A DNA stretch of 64,000 bases, from assembly GCF_026151205.1 (NCBI RefSeq), contig NC_087081.1, forward strand, positions 12,339,113-12,403,112, given 5' to 3'. Within the stretch, counting starts at the first letter, position 1. Each line of letters opens with the position of its first letter. The notes under the pieces are model-generated. The model was not told the origin of the DNA. It did no database searches and worked only from the letters and a program-made list of their open reading frames with translations. Of the stretch, positions 54,986 through 64,000 are shown piece by piece. The stretch is from Bolinopsis microptera. Taxonomy: Eukaryota; Ctenophora; Tentaculata; Lobata; Bolinopsidae. The translations under genes and the position numbers were made by a program.

Positions 54986-56819
54986 TCCAAATTTAGTTAC
55001 AACTTTGGATAGATAATCAAGGTATGGGTCAGGAATGTAAGTAACCTTATATCACAGGAATCATATTTTTAATAGCATTTACATACTGGTATAAATCCAT
55101 CTCTTAACGGTAGTTGCTAAGAAATATTCATGAACAATATTATTTCTAAATAGTTAGCGGAAGTCAAATTAGAGACGATGTTAGGGTATAGTAAAAAGTT
55201 TTAAAACTATGACTAACAACGTTACATTTGCAGAGGGTCCATATTTCAACATTTATTTTTATAGGTTACACTAAATACCTTAATATAAGCTACTTGTAAT
55301 TTAATTTCCATATTGAGTATAAGAGGGTTCGTATTTCTACATAAATAATATGGAATACTTAATAACTAAATAGTCAAATATAAGATATATCTTATTTAAC
55401 TCTTTCTTAATATAGTAATCCCAAATTATATCTCATGCTTTGCAATGCCACGAAATATAATTTCAAATATTCTCTTTAAGTTTTAATATTAATCTGACAT
55501 TTGTATACGCGGCTCTGTGCATGAATTAATCTGAAAATATATCAGATAACAGAAAATTGTTTATGTTTATAAATTTAAATTCATCTTTAGTTAAAACGCA
55601 ACAATCATTAAATCTCAGTATTAATACTATATTATATACGCCACAAACGAAACAAATTTTAGAGCAAATTGTAACGACTTAACTTAAGCAACTGCAACAC
55701 ACTCTGTGTTACAAAGGCGACAATATAAAACAGCACTATTTCAAAACATAGTTGAACTAATTTAAAATCAATACAAACTTGTAACTACCAACTTGAATAA
55801 ATTATAAATATAAGAAAATAAATTCGGTCACTGAATTAGTAGCAGAGTCTGTGAGATGTGCTATAGCACATAACCAACTGTACATAAAACATCTGTAAAA
55901 ACACCCCGTATCATGCAGCAAACTTCAGACGAGAATAAAAAGTGCTTTAACCACTCGGGCCCTAATAGTGGTCACATATTCATCTATCCACCAGGCCATC
56001 TAGCCCCTCAATGGCCATCTCTCGTTAGACGAGCTAGCAGGCTTGATACTAGGTCTGTTAATGTATCTGGTGGGGTCTATGTTGTGGTTTGTGTGCCGTT
56101 GTATGTCTATATTGGGAGGATCATCAGATATCACGTGTCTCTCTGCAAACAGATCGTGCACCTGATAAGAAACAAAATTATAACACAATATTTGATAAGA
56201 AACAAAATTACATTAGTCGGTAATATTAGGGGGGGGGGGGGGGGTCTAATTTGGTCCTTTTCGAAAGAACCATATTTATTACTCCATATTTTTACCCCCA
56301 TAATCTAACCCCCCGAGTCAAATTTTGGTGTTCCTTTTGGTATATCAGTCATAATATGCTTAACGTTTCTTTCATTCACGTCCAGAAGTATGATTACGTT
56401 ATTGTTTGCTGAATTGAAGCCAGTTCTGGTTCAAAAAGTCCGATTTGTCTATTATTCCCCCTTTTTTTTTCATTTGAGGGGTTAACTAGGAACAATTTCA
56501 ATTTAAATTTCAATTTAAGTTTCAATTTAAATTTCAGAGATCAGCATCTTCAGATGAATAATAATAATAATACAAGTTCAGCAGCAGCTGTTTCGTTGCA
56601 TTAAATTTGGTGTGAAAGCGGCAATGTGGTCATTATTGCGAAAAAAAATTGATCAATATTTTCGATTTCGATTTTTTCACAAAAGGAAAGTTAAAATTGT
56701 GGAGGTCAAATTTGGTTCTTTTCGGGCCAAAGAACCATATTTATAACAGTCCATATTTTTAACACCCATAATAACAATGCAATAAGACTGCGTAATGAGT
56801 GTGTGATTCGTGAATGTTT
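54986..56819. other. AT-rich stretch without recognisable gene
   Basis: Possible site of 3' exons of the C1orf50-like gene, but I found no acceptor-exon-stop combination resembling its C-terminus. A G run lies at about 56229-56243. The 131-codon + strand open frame at 55913 has no homology I recognise. Confidence 0.4.
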
Positions 56820-57165
56820 ATAATTAGTTACACTTCAATAAGACTGTGTTTTAGTTAACTTTACAATAAGACTGTGTTTTAGTTAACTTAACAATAATAC
56901 CGTGTTTTAGTTAACTTAATAATAATACTGTGTTTTAGTTAACTTAACAAATAAAGTGTGTTTTAGTTAACTTAACAATAAGAATGTGTTTTAGTTAAGT
57001 TAACAAATAGAGTGTGTTTTAGTTAACTTAACAATAAGACTGTGTTTTAGTTAAGTTAACAAATAGAGTGTGTTTTAGTTAACTTAACAATAAGACTGTG
57101 TTTTAGTTAAGTTAACAAATAGAGTGTGTTTTAGTTAACTTAACAATAAGAATGTGTTTTAGTTA
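56820..57165. repeat. TGTGTTTTAGTTAACTTAAC minisatellite
   Basis: About 13 units of 27-28 bp alternating AATAAGACTGTG and AATAGAGTGTG types, a higher-order two-unit pattern at 56960-57150. It ends about 20 bases from the minus-strand donor of the C1orf50-like exon at 57187. Confidence 0.93.
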
Positions 57166-57186
57166 ACTTTTTTTTAATATTCTCAC

Positions 57187-57487
57187 CCTGCTAATCTCCT
57201 CCTGTCGCTTAGTAACTTTTTCCAGTGGGGTGAAAGTCATGTCATACTCTAACTTGTACGAACCAACAAAGTCATGGGGCGGATTACCTGCAGGATAATA
57301 AACAAATAAGGGAAAGGCTATAACCATAAACTACGCTACATTGAATACTATATAACTAAAATTGTAGTAGTGAAATTAAACTGAATTTTTGTAAAAAGAT
57401 TTTAAAACCCACCTCCCCATTCCTCTGGAGACAACATTCCTAAGTACGGCTGACCGTCTTCTCTTTGGTACAAATGATACACTTTCC
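57187..57487 (-). CDS. C1orf50: C1orf50-like (DUF2452) protein, two exons, partial
   Basis: Minus-strand exons 57487-57413 and 57287-57187 (125-bp intron, GT-AG, phase 1 join) code 58 residues: KVYHLYQREDGQPYLGMLSP, EEWG, then PPHDFVGSYKLEYDMTFTPL, EKVTKRQEEISR. This matches the C-terminal part of C1orf50 (human IYYLYKRESGQQYF, SPKEWG, PHDFLGAYKLQHD). That small conserved protein has no firmly established function. Upstream exons are not found between 57576 and the window edge, and the 3' end is unresolved; without another exon the frame closes eight codons past the donor. It lies head-to-tail with SDHC on the same strand. Confidence 0.85.
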
Positions 57488-57575
57488 CTGTAACCAAATT
57501 AGGGTGAGTACTCACTACTCAGTTACTTAGTTATTGATAAATAACACTGTTTGATTGCAATCTAACACACTTTAA

Positions 57576-58948
57576 GGGGAGATACACCAAAACCGTTTTT
57601 GCTCCGAACATCGATTTTATTTCATATTATGGTTAAATAGACAAAAAGAATAAGATTGCACACCTTCAAAATTTTCTAAAAATATTCCCTTATCGAGAAA
57701 AAAATATTTATCTTTTTCGAAAATTTTTAAAATTTGGAGAAGTCTGTCACTGTAATACCGATAGTTCGGCCATTTTAAAAGTTTTTTGGCTGATTTTTTT
57801 ACTGAACATTACTTACAATCCGTACAAGAAGCCATTGAAAGGATTATATAATTGAACGATAAATGACGAAGTTACAGACCAAACAAGGTCGAAAAAATAA
57901 AAATTGAAATTTTTCCCACTTCTAAAGTTGTACATTTCACCAATCACCCGGGTCAGTAGATATCGCTTCAAAAATTCTTGTGAGTGTAGCTGATGATCAT
58001 GTCAAACTTTTTGGAGTAGGATTTCTCTCAGATTTGAGTTTTAAGCTATGCAATGTGGCCTCAAACGACTTAGTAAAATTCATCGTAAAAAGGCAGATTT
58101 AAGGCTTAAAATGCCTATAACTCAAAAAGTATCAGTTTTTTTGAAATGGTTTTTACAGGATTGTAATCAGCTTGGTAAGACGAATTTTTTAGTACGACAT
58201 TTATAATATTTAAAGACACAAAATTTGTAAAAAATTGTGTACAATTTGTACAAAATTTATACAACACCCTTGTGTTCGAGCTAGAAAATTATTTAAGACA
58301 ATTTGTCTTCTAAAAGCACCTATTTGGTACTAAAAGATTCGTCTTCTCAAGCTGATTACGATTCTGTAAAAATCATTTCAAAAAAACTGGTACTTTTTGA
58401 GTTATAGGCATTTTAAGTCTTAAATCTGCCTTTTTTACGATGAATTTTACTAAGTCGTTTGAGGCCACATTGCATAGCTTAAAACTCAAATCTGAGAAAA
58501 ATCCTACTCCAAAAAGTTTGATATGATCATCAGCTACACTCACAAGAATTTTTGAAGCGATATCTACTGACCCGGGTGATTGGTGAAATGTACAACTTTA
58601 GAAGTGGGAAAAATTTAAATTTTTATTTTTTCGACCTTGTTTGGTCTGTAACTTCGTCATTTATCGTTCAATTATATAATCCTTTCAATGGCTTCTTGTA
58701 CGGATTGTAAGTAATGTTCAGTAAAAAAATCAGCCAAAAAACTTTTAAAATGGCCGAACTATTGGTATTACAGTGACAGACTTCTCCAAATTTTAAAAAT
58801 TTTCGAAAAAGATAAATATTTTTTTTCTCGATAAGGGAATATTTTTAGAAAATTTTGAAGGAGTGCAATCTTATTCTTTTTGTCTATTTAACCATAATAT
58901 AAAATAAAATCGATGTTCGGAGCAAAAACGTTTTTGGTGTATCTCCCC
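57576..58948. mobile_element. 1373-bp foldback element with TTAA flanks
   Basis: The left end GGGGAGATACACCAAAACCG and the right end GGTGTATCTCCCC begin inverted arms of about 600 bp that stay almost identical inward and leave a loop of about 100 bp near 58210-58320. TTAA flanks both sides (57572-57575, 58949-58952), as for a piggyBac-type target duplication; a TA duplication cannot be excluded. It has no ORF and is thus non-autonomous. Arm identity implies recent formation or gene conversion. It interrupts the intron upstream of the C1orf50-like exons. An old relative lies at 5371-5650. Confidence 0.88.
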
Positions 58949-58952
58949 TTAA

Positions 58953-61147
58953 ATTACAACTAAGAAGATCAGTGATTTAATTGTTATTTTTAGTTTAACA
59001 TGGTGGTGAAAATAGCCTTCAGTGAGGATGATGGTCAGGAATCGTTCCAATATTATATCTAGCTTTCATAATGTTTGAACAATCCTTTATTTGAAGAAGT
59101 TACAAGAAAGTAATTATAATGAAATAAATAAATAAATAAAGTCAATTTTTACAGCAGAGCAATATATATCTAAATATCAGATCCTCTGTAATCATAATGT
59201 ATAAAAAAAGGAGCTTTTCTCTGTGCTGAAGTGAAAAGCAATTGAACAGGTTTTTTTAAGAAAGTTAAACAAGCACTTGATTAAATCATCATTTTAAAAT
59301 CCAGAGAACCGTTAGCTATGCTACTCAGAACCTTTGAATGCTATTACTCAACTAAACCAAGGCACCACCTTTATCTGTTGTTGAGTGATCCGGTAAGTTG
59401 CTTAACAGTCATTTTAATAAAAAACGCTGATAAGATGACTCAAGTAGAAGAATTCCAGATATCCTGTCTAGCTTTCGTAGCCCACACCTATTTTAAGCAG
59501 GCTTTCGAAAACTTACAAGACCAAGCATTATTATGGATGAAGGTCACCTCTTGAAGTTCTACCAAATAGCCAGGACTGCTTGTGCATAGCTGAACTAGGG
59601 TTACCTATTCTTGGCACCAGGCATCGTCTGATGTAGGCCACCAGTTCAAAACTCTTTGATAAATATACAAGCTTTAGTAATTTCATGGACAGGAATCACC
59701 TTTTTTTTGAACTGCGTACTTTTTCACATTTTGCTTATTTCATACGTAACGTTAGGATAACTATTTGAATAAATCACCAAAGATTAAAGATATTTAAATA
59801 TTCAAAAGCTTTATAAATGATCAGTGTAAGGAATTCACATCTTTATTGTATATTTTATATGTTATAAACTTTATAATCATACTTCATGTTAGCAGGATTA
59901 GTTACCGTTTAATCACCAGCAGCACATGATCATCTGCATTTCAAAGATGTAAAAATTTTGTAATCCATTGAGTACATAAACTGATTAGATTTTAAACTTA
60001 TGAGAAATTACAACGAGCACTACGCGCTATTAACCTTTGAAGAATACTATTGCACATCAAACCAGTGGCAATTACCTGAGGGAAACTATTGTAATCCATG
60101 AACGCTAATAATTAGTTGTAAACTTGAAGATCACCACCCCAACCCATTAACAACATTGAGTAAATATTGTATATCAACCGTGCATAATTTTCTTAAAGCG
60201 CTTTTCCCCTACCGAAAATATTCGCACTGTTGGTCCCATCCCCTTAGGACCCCAAATAACAATTAGTTTTTAAGGAATGATCCTGTAAAATTTAAATGTT
60301 TTCTACCCAAAACGGCAGTTTACTATCACTCACATCGTTAGTTTTCAATTGCCACATCCACGAGATTTTGCTTCCAACGACAAACTTAGGGACTCGCTTT
60401 CACCCCCCCCCCCCCCCCTCCGCACAGGGCCCTTTGTTACGCCACTGTATCAAACTGTTAGGGATTGTTATATGAACCAATAGTATGTAAGTGGCTTGTA
60501 GAAGATAAGGGGAGTCTGAAATGACTAAAATCTGAACAATCCCTGAACAAATACTGAAAAGCTATAAAGCCATTGTCATGATCTAGTCAGTCCATGGTTA
60601 AAGATGGCCTACATATCAAGGAAAGACCATGCCACAGCACAGCTCTACACTCTGCACGAGGATGAGAAAAAGTAAAATACAATTTAAGTAAAATACAATT
60701 TTTATTTTCCACAGATTATTAAATCTAAAATAGCTAATAATTTAATAAATTATTAACAGGCCCCTTAACGTGGGCACAGAAGAATCAATACATATAGAAT
60801 TATAAATATCCGATTGAAAAAGAACCAGTACATGAACCGAGTGCTACATTTGAAAAAAAAAATCAAAATCAAAATATAATGACACAAACATCATCACAAA
60901 TCATCAAAAATATATCTACTAAAGTTTTAAAATTATCTAAAATCTATTGGCCTAAACAACCAAGTTAAAAATGAATCTAATCTACATACTTTCCACTACT
61001 ATATAAGTTGATAAAGCGATATGAGGATTACACATAAGATATTCATTGTGCTTCTCTTTATTAGTAACATAATTTAATATCTCAATCTTTCCTAATACTT
61101 CGTCCGAAACATACCAAAAATGACTATCATTAACAGATCCGTTTAAA
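58953..61147. other. Mostly non-coding, with transposon ends
   Basis: No gene supported. At 60406-60450 a C run is followed by TTTGTTACGCCACTG; the same terminus (ATTACGCCACTGT) occurs at about 61594-61607, so two related repeat ends lie here in the same orientation. The 78-codon ORF at 59318 is unrecognised. Confidence 0.4.
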
Positions 61148-61404
61148 ATAGTCTCCTTTTTTTGCAGAAGGGTCATTCGTCCCCCTTGTATTTTACCACT
61201 ACAGGAGAAATGGCACCTGAGGCCAAGCGTTTCATAAGAAGACTTGCTGTGTTGATAGCCACCAAGACCAAGGAAGACTACAGCCAGGTGATGAGTAACA
61301 TCAGGACTCGCCTGAGCATGGATGTAATGAGGAGTGTGCTAGTAGCAGTTAAAGGTGTACATGGAAAGGCAAATAAGGCAAATCATCGTTTGAATGTGGG
61401 ATAA
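61148..61404 (+). pseudogene. Fragment of a mobile-element protein C-terminus
   Basis: The frame codes GHSSPLYFTTTGEMAPEAKR and continues RLAVLIATKTKEDYSQVMSN to a stop. It resembles the short conserved tail (FTPLVFS-GGM-EA--F-KRLA pattern) that ends many retroelement-type ORFs in invertebrate genomes. I cannot name the family. The rest of the element is absent, so this is a truncated fossil. Confidence 0.45.
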
Positions 61405-62752
61405 TTTGGAAAAACCCAACTAAGGTACTAACAAAACTGCACGTTTTGCTCTAGAAACACACTTTTTTAGAGATTTTACCGGGGTATCCTCTTACATCAT
61501 TTAATTTGTCCAAGTTAGGGAGGGGCTTCAAAAGGGAGGTGGCACCAACAGGCTAGGGGGTGCTTTTTCAGCGGGGGCGCCAACAGGCAACATTACGCCA
61601 CTGTCAAATTGGATTGAAAAAACAATTTTCGCTATTTAACAAAAGATCTGATAACAACAATGGTGCACTCCACATCAGTGAGGATTAAAACTTAGTTTAT
61701 AATCAAAATACACATCAAAGCAAACTAGTTAGACAGAGGCAAAAGGTATTTTGAAATGCAACAATACCGCTGGAAAAAAGTTATTTTTGATAAGATATGA
61801 CAATATTTTAGCGCTCGATTTTCAAACAAATTTATAAGCACACACAAATTTTAACTATTAAGTAAAACAAAATATTTATTTTGGATTTTTGACCAGTAAA
61901 ATTCTAAAATAATGACTCGATTTTAATACTTTTAATACTTTTTCTATTAATTTAATTATTGTAGCCAGAACGACAAAGGGTAGTTTCCACCATAGCATAG
62001 TGAAACTCAACCGTGGGGGTTACCTGGGGACCTCAGGCTATCATGTTCATTTTCACATAGCCATGTGCCTACGCGTACTGCGTGACGCGCCTGTTTCACA
62101 AGTAGGATAGGCACATACAGATCAGCACACATAAGATGGTACGTGTGCGCGCGCGCAGTGCTGACAATTGCGTCGTATTTAACCCCGGGTGCACGTACAT
62201 CGTGTGCGATTATTTATACTTATCGAAGGCTATAAATGCCTCTTGTTTATTTTAATTTGGTATTGTTCACTTTTAGACGATAAAATACAGGAATTGCGGT
62301 ATAATAATACGAATAATTAAGATTGTAAGATCAAAATACATCACGAAACAGTATTAACTACCTCGCTACTTATCAACTTATACTATGTACTATGCGACAA
62401 AGATACACAATGCAATATTTATATACTTATAGAATAAACGAAACACAGTATTCAGTATTTACTAGTACTACCCCGCTACTAGTAGTAGTACTACAACTTA
62501 ATGCGACAAAGGTCAAAGATATTGTATAAAATATAACTAAATAAACAATACGGTGCCCATGCCTGAGCTTTATAAAACTGGAATCACTTCTCAGATTAAT
62601 TATTTTGCTTCTCAAAAACAATTACAAACTAACAATTTTCGACGTTAAACAGCTACATTAAACATTAACATTACACTTCACAATCCGAAAGAAAGGGGCT
62701 CGTCGCTGCAGGCCTGACTTTGACTTGCTCCTGAAAAAGTACATGTCATTTA
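61405..62752. other. Non-coding, repeat-derived
   Basis: A repeat end (ATTACGCCACTGT) lies at about 61594. A CpG-rich stretch at 62060-62210 (GCGCGCGCAG) stands out from AT-rich surroundings. No gene seen. Confidence 0.4.
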
Positions 62753-63270
62753 GGTACCGCGACAATTGTGAATTGACCCCCCGACAATTGACCCCCTATG
62801 TAATTACACTGGGGTCAATTGTCGCGAAATCTAGGATTTAGTACGACAATTGGCCCCCCGAAAATTGACCCACCAACAATTGACCCCCTACCTATGTAAT
62901 TAAACTAGGGTCAATTGTCGCGAAATCTAGGACTTAGTACGACAATTGACCCCCATGTAATTACACTGGGTCAATTGATCGGGTTAGGGTCAGGGTCAGG
63001 GTCAGAGTCAGTGGTCAGGGTTAGGCCTAGGGTTAGGGTTAGGGTTAGGGTTAGGGTCCTGGGTCAGGGTCAGGGTCAGGGTCAGGGTCAGGGTCAGGGT
63101 CAGGGTCAGGGTCAGGGTCAAGGTCAGGGTCCTGGATCAGGGTCAGGGTCAGGGTCAGGGTCAGGGTCAGGGTCAGGGTCAGGGTCAGGGTCAGGGTCAG
63201 GGTTAATTGTATTATTATTAAATTATATTGTCGGGGGGTTAATTGTCGGGGGGTAAATTGTCGCCCACCC
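62753..63270. mobile_element. 518-bp hAT-like MITE with telomere-like internal array
   Basis: GTCATTTA occurs directly on both sides (62745-62752 and 63271-63278), an 8-bp duplication as made by hAT transposases. The ends are inverted: GGTACCGCGACAATT against the complement GGGTGGGCGACAATT, each followed by CCCCCCGACAATT repeats. Inside are three GGGTCAATTGTCGCGAAATC-type units, then four to five TTAGGG and about 25 GGGTCA hexamers (about 63027-63202). No transposase. The open frames over the hexamers are repeat products. Confidence 0.8.
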
Positions 63271-63599
63271 GTCATTTAATGTAATTACATAATACAATAT
63301 AATACATAATACAATGTAAATGTTGCTGTTACAAAATGTATAGCTAACATAAGCGAGCGTTCATGTATGACGTCAGCAGCCGAGGGAAAAGGGTATTTGG
63401 AAATGCTGACGGTTGCTGACAGGAGGGGGAGGTATGAGCCTTGTTAACGTCAACAAAAATACGTGAATTCAAATCAATTTTATTAGCAATAAAACGTCAC
63501 TAATTTCCTTAAAATTAGTACTCGAACTGAACTCTGGTGACCAACTGCTTAAATCAGTCACACACTAATTTTCCCTGCCTCATGCCTACTACTGGAAAC

Positions 63600-64000
63600 T
63601 GTATCTCCAGACAAGTGTCAGACGATACTATGCATTGGTTGCTCTTCAAAAAGGTTAGCAAAAAGATAAAGAGTGCGACCCTGATAAACTTTTGGGAGAG
63701 ATTCATCGACGACATATTTGGAGTGTGGATGGGGACAGCGGGACAATTTACAATGTTTGTCGAATTGTTGAACAAACTGGCTAAATCAAACTGGCAGAAC
63801 CATATAGAATCAATGTTAACTTTTTAGACCTTACCTTGAGCTTGGACTCAGAAAATCAGATCTGGTACAAGCTATTTAGAAAGGAAACAGATGCTAGGAA
63901 CTACTTGAGATCAGATACATATGTAGTTTCCAACCCCAACATGTGTAGAGGACCTGGGCGAACTAAAGGAGGATCTTGCCAGATGCGGACACAACAACAA
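63600..64000 (+). mobile_element. Reverse transcriptase fragment, Penelope-like
   Basis: The region codes NFWERFIDDIFGVW, the catalytic RT motif (RFIDDIF), followed by a second conserved block, FLDLTLSLDSENQIWYKLFR with KETDARNYL, in the order seen in Penelope-like elements. It runs off the window edge and is not continuous in one frame, so this copy is broken (at least one break). Family assignment rests on these two motifs only; endonuclease and ends are not visible. Confidence 0.55.

Noticed and set aside
59517-59600. Minus-strand consensus donor (CTT|GTAAGTTTT) as the missing C1orf50-like exon
   Set aside because: The phase fits, but the preceding peptide does not resemble the family before the KVYHLYQ segment.
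59880-59955. Minus-strand DDHVLLVIKR as the LHHVACNIVKK-like exon of the C1orf50-like gene
   Set aside because: The splice phase does not match the next exon and similarity is weak.
62915-63275. Gly/Gln/Arg-rich open frames near the telomere-like repeats
   Set aside because: Products of GGGTCA hexamers inside the hAT-like element.

Overview
The window is nuclear DNA from an animal. Genes are split by GT-AG introns, their proteins match animal families, intergenic sequence is AT-rich, and minisatellites and short transposons are everywhere. I cannot name the phylum. There is no sign of bacterial operons, organelle genes or CRISPR.

Positions 1-48200 (+ strand) are dominated by one very long gene, a GRAMD1/Aster (LAM/Ltc) family ER sterol-transfer protein. 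Its conserved core lies in two blocks: GRAM-domain exons at 32643-34507, and VASt (ASTER) domain, membrane helix and coiled-coil exons at 45159-48193. The core gives 546 residues. With the 176-residue first exon at 25187 the protein is 722 aa, close to the vertebrate paralogs. Scattered over more than 40 kb are many short exons that start with ATG, encode Ser/Arg/Asp-rich disordered sequence, and end at a GT donor in the phase the next core acceptor needs. I read these as alternative promoters and first exons. They predict three tiers of product: full length, VASt+TM without GRAM, and a TM-tail-only form from the exon at 46713. Clusters of CACGTG and ATTGG/CCAAT motifs, some in tandem 40-45 bp units, lie before several of them.

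Inside the large upstream introns sit a single-exon secreted arylsulfatase B-like gene (28890-30494) and two unrecognised ORFs: 191 codons at 19840, and 672 codons at 20742 with an Asp-Ser tract and 15 decapeptide repeats. The donor of the first GRAM exon lies inside a minisatellite of about 15 units that copies the donor itself.

From about 50800 rightwards the genes are on the minus strand. SDHC (mitochondrial complex II membrane anchor) is complete in five exons, 162 aa. Its third intron holds a whole-looking 2508 bp Tc1/mariner-like element with an open transposase frame and TIRs of about 0.5 kb, inserted 17 bp from a splice acceptor. Upstream of SDHC are two exons of a C1orf50-like (DUF2452) gene whose next intron holds a 1373 bp foldback element. 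GRAMD1 and SDHC converge tail to tail, separated by an 880 bp TIR element.

The last 5 kb holds retroelement remnants and a 518 bp hAT-like non-autonomous element with an 8 bp target duplication and TTAGGG/GGGTCA arrays inside it. Intron structures are my own reading of splice signals, phase and protein similarity. The conserved exons are secure; the alternative first exons are inference awaiting RNA evidence.
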